Source of the DNA: Gnetum montanum
Taxonomy: Eukaryota; Streptophyta; Gnetopsida; Gnetales; Gnetaceae
Reading direction: 5' to 3'
Length of the DNA stretch: 64,000 nt
NCBI GenBank assembly: GCA_015680685.1
Contig: MNCI01030961.1
Location: forward strand, 268,276 to 332,275
The position numbers and the translations under genes are program-made. Positions 11,060-23,000 of this stretch are shown in pieces. The notes below the pieces were generated by a model that saw only the letters and a program-made list of their open reading frames with translations, made no database searches and was not told where the DNA came from. Numbering within the stretch: position 1 is the first letter of the stretch; every line of letters begins with the position of its first letter.

Positions 11060-11123
11060 ACCTAGTAGTATCAAACCTATGACTTGGGGTTACCAAGACC
11101 CATACCACTAGGCTAACACCTCA
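11060..11123 (-). mobile_element. SINE-like tRNA-derived head
   Basis: On the minus strand there is a box-A-like TAGCCTAGTGG (11105-11115) followed by a box-B-like GGTTTGATACT (11067-11077), the RNA polymerase III promoter layout of tRNA-derived SINEs. Related copies are at 52151-52215 (duplicate) and, more degraded, 57540-57615. The body and 3' tail of the SINE were not defined. Confidence 0.5.
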
Positions 11124-12284
11124 TTGTTATGATTATAGGTACTCTATGGTATATAGCCAAGTTAAACTTTGGTAGAATATAGGTATAACTCAAGTATCAA
11201 ATTTAATATGAAACAACACAACTTTTATTTATCCAAGAGAGATAGTTGCTATTGTTAGAAAATTTTCTAATAAATGTGTGCTTCTCCAATCTATTGTGTT
11301 ACGTATATTGAATTCATTTAAAAATTATATTTTTAAGGGTAAGGACATAAAGGGTTGCAAGCTATTTTCACAAGTACATCCCATTATAAGATTGCTAGGA
11401 TATAAAAACAACACCAACAATGGAATCACTTACAAAAAGGATTGGTACATCCCTCATTACAACATGGAGCTAAGTTTTCATTGTTTACCTTTGTTAATGT
11501 TGTTAAACACTTTATAGTAAGCTACTACCACATGTGCTTGGTCTTGCTATAATTATTTTCTTACCTTTGTAATAGAGCTCCAAGCCTAAATTATTTTATT
11601 TTAAATAATATTTTGGTGACAAAAAATATATTTTATCATTATAAAACTTACGATAAATATATTTTACCATTACTAAATGTACCAACAATTCTCCCAAGAT
11701 TCCTACATCCAAAGAAAAAAAAAAGTGTAGCAAAGCCACAAGTATGCACAAGTAATGTCATTCCCTCATCATTTCATGTTTTTACACTTTTCTTAAAAGC
11801 TTCATATAAAACAATAAAGAAATATTAAGTTGGAAGATAAGAAAATACTAATTCTTAAAAATAAACTACAGAAAGTATATTAATTTTGAATATGAATATG
11901 AAAATAACAAATATTAATTTGAAACTACAAGAAAGTCAGAGCTTGAAATATTTTTTAAACTATATGTGCACCAAGACATATGGCAAACACAACACTTTCA
12001 AAGTACTTCATTGCAAGTCCCTGTCTTTTGAAAAAAATAAAAGGAAAATAGAGCTTTTTATTTCCTACATATGCCTTGAGGTTAGATACATAGTAAACAA
12101 AATATTTTTGTAGAACTTACATAGAACATAATGGTGCCTTAAGTGTGACCCTAACTAGCAAACTCTTCCTTATAAATGCTTGTCTTTCTATAAAAATAAT
12201 AAAAGGAAAAAATGAAAGTCAAGTAAAATGTTAAAATTCCTCTATATTTTGCATCTAGGATTATCAACTTTGTTACAAGAATTT
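11124..12284. other. AT-rich DNA, no gene seen
   Basis: Short open frames only (60-80 codons), with no recognisable domain. Duplicated at about 52215-53394. Confidence 0.6.
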
Positions 12285-12530
12285 ATTTTTTAATCATCGT
12301 CATCATCTTAGCTTTGTCCCAACAAATGAGGTTGGCTACATGAGCTCTCTTTTGTAATCGACCTCTATGAAGAGCTAAATTTTTATTTATTTGCAGTTTC
12401 TTCAAATCATCTTCAATTTTTTTTTTCCATATCCTTTTTGATCTTCCATTTAGTGGTTATAAAAATATTTCTTTGTACATATCCAAATCATCCAAGTCTT
12501 CCTCTTTCTTTTTTACCATACATGATTTCC
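12285..12530 (-). mobile_element. RTE-type LINE 3' end (copy A)
   Basis: The minus strand encodes the end of a plant RTE LINE ORF: KKDMEKKIEDDLKKLQINKN, LALHRGRLQKRAHVANLICW and DKA. This matches the family pattern (KEDLK.L.L..ALDR..W..RIHVADPT.WDKA). It ends in a short ATG/ATC trinucleotide tail (ATGATGACGATGATT), typical of RTE 3' ends. The segmental duplication ends about 30 bp beyond this remnant. Confidence 0.8.
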
Positions 12531-12564
12531 CACAATGAAATTGGCACATTATTGGACAAGTTTT

Positions 12565-13070
12565 GCATTAAGAATCATGTAATGTGAAAAATCAAGAATT
12601 GTTAACTGTTAGTTAATATGAAGAAAACTTTTCCTCTATTTTATATCAATTTATGTCTTTCACAACTTCCAACTTTGTAATCTCTTCTTGAGATATGATT
12701 AGCAATTTCTAAAATTATCTAAAGTTTGTAATATAAAAAATATTGTTGTATTCTCCTATAAATTAAGGTTTGGAAGATGTATTAAGCACCACCACCACAA
12801 CAACAACAAAGTGTGAAAGGAAGGGCTTAAGAGTCTTGTGGTAGCAACAAGCTACAATAGTTATCAAGAACAACTTATGTCCTTGGGATATTTTCTCCAC
12901 ATAAAGGAGGAGCTCTACACTGGTTTGGTGGCTTTCTCCCTGACTTTGGGTTTTTTCATGTAAATTTCTATGTGTTTTTTCTTGTTGTCTTTGTTGTTTC
13001 GATTTGCAGATTGAATTAATTTCATAACATTTTGCAAAATCTGTGAAACAAGCAATTGTTTCTAAATTCT
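12565..13070. other. Unique spacer, no gene seen
   Basis: Contains a CCA/CAA trinucleotide-rich tract at about 12787-12811. No coding region is recognised. Confidence 0.55.
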
Positions 13071-13290
13071 AATAAACCAGTTTTCTTCAAGTTCCTTGAT
13101 TTCCATAATATAACATTCCATGAAATTATGCAATTTTTTAATTAGGTCTATCATTTTGCAAATCTACACAATTTTTCATGAATCTTTAAATTTTCATTTT
13201 GGAGGTTCTATCCTAGGAAAAATGTTAGAAACCTCTCATCTTGGTTTCCTTTTAGAATTCAAATACCTAATATTAATTTTTCAAGAGGTA
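13071..13290 (-). pseudogene. Third, partial copy of the hypothetical host-like gene
   Basis: Collinear at the DNA level with 9957-10190: AATAAACCAGTTTTCTTCAA, then a CCATAATATAACATT block and a TTTTTCATGAATCTTTAAAT block. It is more diverged than copies A and B are from each other, so it predates that duplication. It carries indels and stops. Only the region around the start of the gene is present. Confidence 0.7.
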
Positions 13291-13299
13291 AGAAAACTT

Positions 13300-14570
13300 T
13301 TTTTCCATTCAAGAGCTTTAGAGAATGTAAAAGGAATACAAAAGAATACAACAAACATAGAGAACCCTAAAAGCTCATCTACATTATTGTTAGAATTCTT
13401 ATTCAAGTAGGTAGGAAAAAAATATCTAACCTTAAAAGCTTTAAGGTGTGTTTGGTAACTTGATTCTAGGGTTGCTAAATTTCTACAAATTCTATTTATC
13501 ATATTTAGAAAACTTTTTGCTCTCAATTGATTCCGTAAACTTTTAGCCAAATATATCTTCTCATTCTATTATTATTTTATTGTGTTTGGATTTCAAAGGT
13601 GAAATATTTTTGGATTCATTTAATTGGTAGACTCAACATCTACATGGATTTAACATCCAAGGATTTTCCCAATCCCAATAAATAATATTTCCTATTCAAA
13701 ACTTAAGAAAAATCTATTTCAAGTTAAAATTTTTAAAGAATGTAGAGGAATGCAGCAAACATGGTATCTAAGATCAACATTAAAAAGGATTAGCACCTAA
13801 ATTCATAGTGTTCATCCAACTAGGTGGGGTTCCACAATCAAATGACAATGAACAATATTTCATATTCAAAACCTAAGAAAAAGTTATTACTACTTGAAAA
13901 TTTTAAGGAATGTAGAAGAATGTCGCAAATCTCGAGTACCCTAATCAACATTTTAAAGGATCATGACCTAGAGATACAATGTTTTTTCCACTAAGTAGAG
14001 TTGGTAGATGGGTTAGTAGATGAGTGAAAACCTATGTGCTTCGCCCAAGTGCTCAGTCCACTAAGAAGAGTTGGTAGATTAAAATATAGGTTGGTAGATA
14101 AGTGAAGGGTTGACCTCTTCACCTTAGTTCTCATTATGCTAAGTGGGGTCCAAGGAGGGTTTGGTAGATAAGCAAAAGCCTAACCTCTTTGAATGGATGT
14201 GTTCAGGCTCACTTTTATGTCTTAGACTTACAAATGAGCATCTCACCTTCACTTCAAATCATGGTCCCTAAACTAATCAACATTATTATTTGAATTTTTA
14301 TTTCATAAGTACAAAAATAAATATATTAGTTCAAAAGCTTGTCAGCATTGAAATTTTATTCAATATGGAGAGAAATAAATATATTTAAACTCAAATGCTT
14401 TAGAGAATATAGAAACATGCAACGAACTTGTAAATCCCATAAGCCTATCTACTGTAGTATTCCAATTTCCATTCTAGAAGTAAGTAAAATTTATTTCAAC
14501 TTTAAAGAGAATGTAGAAGAAAAGAAGAATGTAGTGAACCTGCAAAATTTTAGGAGCACCACTCAAGGCG
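13300..14570. repeat. Degenerate array of roughly 100-bp units
   Basis: About five diverged units share the order CAAAACCTAAGAAAAA-like, then GAATGTAGAAGAATGCAGC-like, then AACCT and a run to a TTCC..CTA..TAGG-like end. Units start near 13300, 13690, 13860, 14340 and 14485. Each resembles the 5' flank of the hypothetical gene at 10180-10290 (and 44470-44590). Further short repeats (GTTGGTAGAT with TGAG or AAGTG) occur at 13990-14180. Confidence 0.6.
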
Positions 14571-15059
14571 ATCACAATATTATTCTAATTCAGAGTTTCT
14601 CATATTATGTTGCTTATATATATATATCTCCACATCCCATTCATTTAAAAAAAGAGTTGGGCATCACTATTTTCAAATTCCATGATTTTTCATGAAAAAA
14701 TATTCAAGAAATTTTTAATGTTTAGGATAGTAGCCAAGTTTTCATGTTTTGGATAAAATAATATGAACAATAAAGGAGATGAAAAAATAATTTCATGCAA
14801 AAAATTTCAGCTTATACCCTTCCCATTTTAATATAAATATTTTTACTAAAACGTTATCAATTTTATCACAGTAATTTGTTGTTATTCACTTTTAAACAAC
14901 ACTATTGCTGGGGTAATAATCAGTAAACATTGTTAGAGAACATACAGTTTAATCTATTTATATTGAAATCTTAAACCAAGTAATATATATAGTATGTAAA
15001 ATTAAAATATTTAGATTGTTCTCACAAACATTTTGTCCTATTAATAAAGACTTACATTA
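14571..15059. other. AT-rich DNA, no gene seen
   Basis: Holds a short (TA)n run near 14617-14628 and no recognisable coding region. Confidence 0.6.
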
Positions 15060-17295
15060 AGCATTTTACAACAAGCACACTTTTAGTTAAGGTTAAACCA
15101 AGGACATAGTTTGTGGTTTGTAGGAAGTGAAATGACAAGTATGTATAGTTAATGCCATTTTTAAGCATTTCTTTTTAAATTTAAAGCATGTATCCACCAA
15201 CATAATATCACTTGCAAATAGCATACACCAAGGACATTTCATCATGTAGTTCATTAGTTCTTCAATTATAACAATAGTAAACTTGAAACTAAAATTTTAA
15301 CTTTCATACACAACAACCTCTTAGATCTATTGGACCAATTTCAAAATTCAGTGTACATAATTTTTTATTTTTGAGATATTTTAATTTTAGTAAACAAGGG
15401 TTAAGTGTAGATCCTTGAGGTAGAAATACTACGACTTGGAAAATTAGATATTATTCTACAAGGTATTTTAATTTTAGTAATATTTCATTGATACATAACT
15501 TATATCACATTAACATACTTATTAGAGATTTTATACCTTCATAAGATCCACCAAATAATATCTTTAGGCAATTAATCATATGGTTTTTTTATCAAATTAA
15601 TAAAGATCATATGTAGATTTTCTCTATCTTATGAATTTCTCAATCAATTATGATATTAAAAAATAAAATCTACAAGAAGCCCCTCTAGTATATATCCAAC
15701 TTGGTTTTCTGATACAGTTGATTCAAATTTAAGACATTACTCTTTGACTATTCCAAAGCTTCATGGTATGGCTGATAAGCTTAATGTCATTATACTTTGC
15801 ACAATTTTACAAATCATTTGTTCTTGTAGATGGAAATAATTATGCTTTTTCTCTAATTTTTAGGCATTTTTCTTGCTTTGAATTTTTTTTCAAATGATAG
15901 GAGAATGGTATCTAGTCTAATTGCTTTACCATTTTACATGTTAGATATAAGGTTTTCTACACCTCAAAGAAGGGAAAGTCCTAAACATACCAAAATTTGA
16001 CTTGTTTTTTGGAAGCTCTCTATGCAAGTTCTTCATTAGATAAATTTTTAAAATAAATTTTCTACCTATTCAAAATTTCATTACCTTTTACTAAAATTGT
16101 TTCATCTACCTACTTGATGTATTTCACATGGTCATTGTCTTTATATTTCTTGCTTACAATATTTTCCAATTTGTATAGAGATTTTTTTTCTTTAATTTAT
16201 TCCTATCTTCTCATAAAAATAATTACCTTATGTTAATTTTATCTCCTTCTTTTTCGTTTTATGCATCAAGCTATCTTCTTGGTTCTTGCTTTGGTACCAT
16301 TCCCTAAAATATTTTTTCATCTTTTGGATAGTATGTTGTAATTCATCACTCCACCATCATATTTCTTTTATGATGTACCTTTTCTCATTTATTTCACCAA
16401 AAAAATATCATTTCCAATTTTTTAAATGTAGCTTTTCATATGGTCATTAATCAAATTTGTACAATGATCCCAATTCTAAGTCCTTTCTTTAAGGAATCAT
16501 TCTCCAGATAAGTTGGTGTTTTGTTTCTTAAAAGTCCATTATTTATGCATTTAGTCATTTTTCTCATGCTACATTTGAAGCTCTATATACTTAAATCCAT
16601 GACCACCAATTAACCTTGATTTGTAAGAATCTCTTTAAGTGTGACCTTGCAACCTATGTAAAAGGAAAAACTTTCTTATGTAGAAAGAAAGAGTCAATTT
16701 GTATTTTATCCATGCAACTCTTATATATAATTAAATATTTGACATTTTTCTAAAAATAGCTATTTGTAGTTGCAAGGTCACAAGCACTTAAAAATTTCAA
16801 CAATGAATCTGCCATATCATTTTAGTCCTAATGCATATCCTTCATGAATATTTTATGTCCCACTTTCATAGATATAACATAACCATTAAAATACCCTTTA
16901 ATATGTGTTATTTCTTGATGGGGAATTCCTTGAAGCATCTTATTTATTGAATCTCAACAATATTTCTTGATAGAATTTTTAGGCTAATTTGTCAAGCATA
17001 CACACTTATGATGTTGATAATCGCATTTCCAAATACAATTTTCATTCCATAACCTTATCACCATTGAAGTATACTTTTACCATATTATCCTTAAGAGATA
17101 GATTGATGATGTTAATCACTTGGTTTCTTGAGTAGAATATCTTGTATTCTTAACCCACTTCTCAAGCTTTCTCCTCTTTTTATATTATTTCTTGGAGGTA
17201 GGAAATGTTGATCTTTTATCTTTTCATTACATCAATAATTTCAAAACTCTTTCCATTAAGAATACCATTTCTCCATGTTGCCATATAAAATTTTT
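15060..17295 (-). pseudogene. RTE-clade LINE ORF relic (endonuclease plus reverse transcriptase)
   Basis: Read on the minus strand, family motifs appear in order. The endonuclease start is ATWRNGILNGKSFEIIDVMK (near 17221-17285; family: GTWNVGSLTGKS..VVDVM). Mid-endonuclease FNGYV and QIDSFFLHKK lie near 16680-16870. RT N-terminal IKLISHTMKLW is near 15790, ENQVGYILEG near 15671-15714, LPKDIIWWIL near 15550, LPQGSTLNPCL at 15391-15423 and PWCMLFASDIMLVDT at 15193-15232. The last is the FADD catalytic box, with its first Asp replaced by Ser. Many stops and frameshifts make it a fossil. The C-terminal part is absent here. RTE 3' ends occur separately at 12285 and 53395. Confidence 0.85.
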
Positions 17296-18247
17296 ATCAT
17301 TAGATTAACTTCTTTACCCACATTCATCCCTAATGTGGAAACCTTTGCCACTTTTCACAACATTTGAAGAATGATGTTATGTATCATTTTTTATGGACAC
17401 TTACAAATTTAATAAAATCAATGTGAGATAATGGATGCTTAAAAAAACCTTAAGGAAATCCTTCTCAAACCCTAAAATAAGATTTAAGTACTTGGTAAAA
17501 TAAACTTGAGACTGGAAAGAAACTTGCTTAATTCTATGAGAAATCATATGATGCAAACAAGAAATGGAGGACCTTTGATGGATCATGGTGTAAATGCCTA
17601 TAAACTTTAATAAATCAAGGAATTCTTATTTCTAGCTAGGGAATAAAGGAATCATAATTTCAAAGGTAAATAAACAATAAGCTTGTAAAAGTAATATGTA
17701 AACTTAGAAATTCTTGTAAATTTAAGAGATATTTATATCATCGATAGAAAATCATTGAAAGATTTGTAAGAGACGTGAGATGTATGAGAGATTCTTTGAG
17801 CTTAGCTCATTATTTAATGTTGTGAAACATTGTGAGATGAGAAAACAAGGAAAATAAAAGAGATTAATACCTCAAAGGACTTCAATAGTGATAGAACTTG
17901 TGTTTCTCCTTCAGCTTGAAATAAAGAACACAAAATATTATATATCTAAAAATTCTATGAGAGGGTTTAGAACTCTATTTATAGTATATGAAGAGAAACT
18001 TGCCAAAAGTGAAATAATTACAACATGAAGACACATTGCCTCCTGTTTCCTTATTTATACTATAGCCTAAACTAAAACTCAATGTCATAACTTCTAACTA
18101 ATACATAGCCTTGACAACATGAAACTAAAAATCAATTTAAATAGAAGAATTAAACAAAAAAATAGGACAATGATGTACTAAATAATATTTCAAACTACTT
18201 TGCATTTCCTATGAACTAAGTTATTTTAGAAAAAAATTAAATTACCT
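17296..18247. other. No gene seen
   Basis: AT-rich spacer between the LINE relic and element C. The five bases left of the LTR (TACCT, 18243-18247) would be the TSD of element C, but its other end is deleted. Confidence 0.6.
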
Positions 18248-19132
18248 TGATGAGAGGTGGAGTAATCCAACACCCAATCATACAAGATACAAGTGTTCAT
18301 GTGTAGCCCAATCATAATCCATGGACAAGGAAATGTGATTATGCTAGTAATTGGTTAAAGTTCAAAATTGTTGTCTTCCCATGTGGAGCTAGTATAATCA
18401 ATGTGTATGGTTTAGCTATCACAGAGGTACATGATAGGTTGATGTTGGTAGGCCATAACTCATTGCTATGATGGTAAAGTGTGTAAATGATTCGAAATTT
18501 AAGGAAAATAGTAAGTGAATCTTGTCTAGCCTAGAGCAATGAGTATCCATTCTTGGCTTTTTGCACATGCCTTTGGTTCATGTAATCATTACAAGGATTA
18601 CCAAGTGAGTTCACTACAGTGCGAATCAAGTGAAACCACTATTAGGTTACCAAAAAATTAGTCTTAAATGCTCAAAACCAATCATACTCATTTCACCCTA
18701 CCAATTAATAAGGAAAGTAAAGTGCTTAGAAATATAACTGATTAAACTAGGAAAATAGTAAAAATTATGCTAAGTAAAATAGTAGAGCTAAGTGGATGTT
18801 GTACTGATGGAAAGCAATCTTGATCCTTACTTGCATCATGAACTATTCCCAAGTACACTTCACTCGAATAAACACTCTGGAAAACTATTCAACATCACAT
18901 TGTGAGTATTCACTCTATCAATAAGCTATGAAAATAAACTACAAGCATTTTGGTAAGGTTGGAATGAAATGTTGCTTGAACCATGTGCTTATGTATCATA
19001 TTTATAGGCAGGCACATGTCTACGATATCGAATATTTGACATCGTACCTTATGTCCTAATATTAGATACATCATATTGTGGCTCCAATATTAGATGCCCA
19101 ATATCATAGCCTTGGAAAACTATGATTTATCA
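18248..19132 (-). mobile_element. 3' LTR of element C
   Basis: 885 bp, TGATGAG...TTTATCA. The minus-strand TATA box (18999-19007) is preceded by degraded GATATC-like repeats (19020-19125). The G-rich tract at 19133-19142 marks the internal side. Confidence 0.88.
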
Positions 19133-19142
19133 TGCCCTCACG
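19133..19142 (-). other. Polypurine tract of element C
   Basis: The minus strand reads CGTGAGGGCA directly before the LTR start. This corresponds to the GTGGGGGTA tracts of the related elements. Confidence 0.65.
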
Positions 19143-19349
19143 ATTGACAAAAATCTCTTCCAGAGGTAAAACAAAATGAGGATAAAGTTCCTTACAAAAT
19201 TGGAAGGTAGATTTACATTACACTAAATAACTATCTTCATGACATAAACTAACTATATACATGACTCTTCAATGCCATAATGGTGTTTACAAAAATTTAC
19301 ACTTGACATCACATGATAATCTTGAAACAAAAATTTGGTGAAGCTCAAT

Positions 19350-20942
19350 GTAGTATAGGTAGTTCCTGGGGGCAGTGACTCTTCCATTGGTTGCTTCCCC
19401 TTGTCATCAGGATTCTACAATTTGTATCAATTTAGAAGCACTTGAAGTATTTCTTCCTCCATTTGTGGGTCATGTAGCCCCCATGCTTGTTGTGTAATGT
19501 ATAATAGAGTAGGTACATCCCATTGCCTTGGTAGTTGTGAAAACATCTGATTAGCCTGAATGTACCAACCTGCAAACTACCTCCTCTCCTTTTCAAATGC
19601 TATAGCATTTTTATGTAGCTCATGGTAGTCAATCAATATTCTAGCTAGGTTTTCTACTACCTATTTCTACCCTTTGTTACTAGCCTTCATTACTTCTAAT
19701 TCAAAGTTTCCTACTTGAAGTTTGTATAAGGCATCCTTATCATCTGCAAACTCCTTCTTGTACAAAGCATACATGGCTACTACTTGCTATTCTAGGTCAT
19801 TTCTAGGGGTACCTACTATTAACATGGCCAAGTTAACAAAATGGAGGTTAGCTAATCCCATGTATTCTTTTAGGTCCTTAATCTACATGTCTTTATTTTT
19901 CACTTCTCCTTGGCGGACATGGGGATAACTATCCAAGAAGGATTTTCAATTAGGGTTTTATGCTGAAATGGAACTGATTCTAGCCTTTTCCATCTAGATC
20001 CCTTTTTTATTGATCTTCTTCTACATGTCCAGCTAATCATGGAAGTGTTCCTTGAGCCTTTTGTGTTTCTTTTTATCATTCTATCATGCATTGATTTTTG
20101 TCAAATGGCACATATATCCTTCATTAAGAGGGTTTTATTTTCTTGTGCAAAGTGGCTCTTGCCTTGGTTAACCCTCACCAGTTGTTCTCTTAATTAGTGG
20201 ATGTTTTCTTCTAGGATGTGTTTTTGCTTTTCCAAAGTGGTCAACCTCACATTATCAATAGTAAATTTTTTTATTTTCTTCTTGGATAATGGTAAATGCC
20301 TTAGCATGTGTGTACATTTCAGCTTCAACTACTAAGGCATTGCACATCACTTTCACCTGTTCCATTGGCATTTGTTTATTTTGCTTCATCAAGAAATTCA
20401 TCTACTTTATCTTGAACTACTCTATTTGGTCAAGTGTAATGAATTGAGTTAGGTCTCTTCATTCGACTCTTAGGGCTACAAGCTCTTCTTCTAGTCTATG
20501 GATTTATGCTTTTGCATGCTCTGCCCTAGTCTCTACCATGACCAAGTTACCTTTGGTAGCAATTAGCTTTGACACTATTGTAATGACATCACTTCAGATG
20601 TTAAAAAGTATTATCATTACTTGCCTCATTTACAAAATTCTATCAAGAAAATCTACATGGTTAGTAGGAGTCATCAAAGGTTTGGCTAACATTTGAGCAT
20701 CTCTAACTCTAGTTAGATCTACTAATGGAACAATAAATATGTTGAAAAACTATTTTATGTGAGTAGTTATGACCTTGGATTGGTTGTCCCATAGTAGAAG
20801 TTTCTTGATGGATACTAAATGATCGGGCTTTGTACTCCTCATGTTCTAGTTCTTGTCCTCCTATTTGACCTCTACCTTGGACTCTTGGTATCTAACCTAA
20901 TGCTTGTGAAGGTCCTCCTTGTGCACCTCTCTTTGGGGCCAT
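19350..20942 (-). pseudogene. 3' ORF of element C (coiled-coil protein, post-pol position)
   Basis: Starts MAPKRGAQGGPS at 20942, directly after an AG splice-acceptor-like dinucleotide. The reading continues with stops through a long Glu/Lys/Leu-rich, probably coiled-coil region (VKNKDM, IKDLKEYMGLANLHFVNLAM and YALYKKEFADDKDALYKLQV near 19700-19900). It ends in a conserved tail (FAGWYIQANQMFSQLPRQW, DPQMEEEILQVL, DKGKQPMEES). Homologous to 34010-36858 in E1, but it lacks the N-terminal domain of about 250 residues present there. The position matches the env-like or extra ORF of plant gypsy elements. No membrane segment is visible, so an envelope function is not supported. Confidence 0.65.
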
Positions 20943-21489
20943 CTATAACTAATTAAGGATTTAGAATTAGTAAGGTAATATTATATATTCTTAAGAATTA
21001 CATATCTTAATCATACCCTTATTTACATTACATTCTTAGTTTATGATTGTAGAGTTAGATAAATTTCTAAAAAGTTGCCTCATTAGTGTTAATTTCCTTA
21101 TAATCCTTCATAATTATCCAATTTTTTCTTATGTATGGTTCATAATGATGGTTATGGTTCCTTAAGAGAATTATGTAAGTGTTTCTAGCATCAATATGAT
21201 TGGTTCTTTTATTAAAAATTTTCAATTATCCCTTTGGCCTTCCCCTTAAAATACCTTCTAGGTGTTAGCAAATTTTGAAAAACTGCCTTAGATTTTCCTC
21301 ACTAGCACCCCTCCCTAAGACTAAGATGAGCACTTTGGAATCAAATATATTCAAAAATCACAAAAATCAAAGTGATAACATGCATGTTATGGCTTGGGAA
21401 AGCTAGGAGGTCATAGCTCAAATTAGAGAAGAAAATTTAAAAAATATCCCTTCGTTCAAATGAATATGATAAAAATTTCACTAAGTGTT

Positions 21490-21593
21490 CACCTATATAT
21501 ATGTTTTATGTGATCTGATATTAGAGATCTAACATCAGGGATCCAATATCGAGGTAGACCTGATATTGAGGACCCAATATCATAGCCAAAAAC
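21490..21593 (-). promoter_or_regulatory. Internal promoter-like cluster of element C
   Basis: About five GATATC/GATATT-like repeats (21515-21593) lie upstream, on the minus strand, of a TATA box (CATATATATAGG, about 21490-21505), some 550 bp before the 3' ORF start. The layout copies that of the U3 promoters. Promoter activity is inferred. Confidence 0.5.
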
Positions 21594-22799
21594 ATTTCAT
21601 GCTCCATGAAGTTTTGAGGAGAAAAAATGATTCTTTTGAATATGTGGAAGGTTTAAAGGTTACTCAAAGGGTCTAGATGATGGATATATGCATATTTTTT
21701 GAAAATTTATCATTGGAAATTCATAAAGAAGGAATCTTAGGCTACGAAAGTTCATAAATGTATAAGAACGGTAATGAATCCATGGTATGAGAATGGATAG
21801 TTTAAATGATATGGGAAATTTTTATCAATATTTGTTGATGCTCAAAGATTTAAGATGATGTGGAATTACTTGGTAGGTATAAGATACAATAGTTATACAA
21901 GTGGAACCTCCTCAAAGTAGGCTTCAGCCCTTAATGCCCTTGTATAACCATGCTTAAAAGTGTTCTTTGGCACTTAGTCAGTTGAATGTAATGCATACTT
22001 GTGTAGTAAAACACACATTTTAGTATCACCAAATTGGGAAAATAAAGGTATGTTACACAAAACCACAAGTTATGACTATTCTTACAATGAGATGAGATGA
22101 ACTTATAAGGGATTGCAGAAATTGGGAGGTGAGGTATCTTAGCATAGGTATAATGAATTCTTTTGTTTTATTAGTGGTTAAAGTAATTATTAGCCTTTTG
22201 TCTAAGATTCAATCCAAGTATTGACAACATTCCGATGACATCACATTGTTTCATTTATTAATATTACAACTATAATACTATCAATGTTGTAAGGAGGATT
22301 GTCACTTGGCGTATAGTCCAAGAAAGGAGTTTATTAATTGCACATTTTATTTTTTAAATTCTTGAAAAGCCACGTACCTTCAAGCATGGGTAACATGTAT
22401 TTCTAGTGACATGGTAAGGTAGGAATTATTGTACCCTTACTTCCATTTTTCATTAGATCTACAAGGATATAATACTTCTTTAGCAATAAGATAGAACTCA
22501 TAATAGCAATTTGAGAAAATCCACAAATCCCCTTGATGTCACATCCTTTACATTCCCACTTGGTTCTTCACTTTTTCTATCTAGGCATAATGATTAGAAG
22601 TTTATTCTAAGTTTGATGATGGAAAGAATATCATTATGGCCATGGTAGCAACCTCTTATTAATGGACTGAATGGATAAATGATGTTGCTCACTATTCAAA
22701 TAATCAATTTCTTATGACTTGATAACATAGAGAAATCTTCACCTTGTTGGACTACATCTTGCCTTTATTTGTAATATGTCTTATTAGTAAGAAAAATTA

Positions 22800-22990
22800 T
22801 TTACAAAGGGTTTGAAAATAATGTATGAAATAAATGAAAAGAATAGTAAGAATTGTAAAAAAATGTAAAGAATGGAAAATGTTAAAAGAATGGAAAATGT
22901 CAAAGAATGTCAAAAATTTAAGAAATGAAAAGTATCAAAGAATGAGAAAAAATTAAAGAATGTGAAAAATGGAAAGAAAATGAAAAATTT
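22800..22990. repeat. A-rich minisatellite after integrase
   Basis: Degenerate repeats of AAAGAATGGAAAATGTC-like units. The tract lies just downstream of pol on the coding strand, where it reads pyrimidine-rich. A similar tract is at 38750-38830 in E1, and T-rich counterparts occur after the G-rich motif in E2 (49290-49390) and D (63600-63720). Confidence 0.6.
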
Positions 22991-23000
22991 AGGGAGGTAC

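Larger units (their letters stand above)
1095..12564. repeat. Segmental duplication, copy A
   Basis: About 11.5 kb that is collinear and in the same orientation as 25097-53684 once the two insertions in that copy (32975-43187 and 45072-51866) are removed. Shared content in order: RT fragment, protease, gag, clipped LTR, unrecognised 3.7 kb, host-like gene, SINE-like head, LINE tail. The left end is cut by the LTR at 41-1094, so the copy may continue beyond the window. The right end lies just past the LINE tail. Confidence 0.9.

Noticed and set aside
19350-20942. Calling the 3' ORF an envelope gene
   Set aside because: Position fits, but no signal peptide or transmembrane segment is visible and the protein looks coiled-coil. 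Described only as a 3' ORF.
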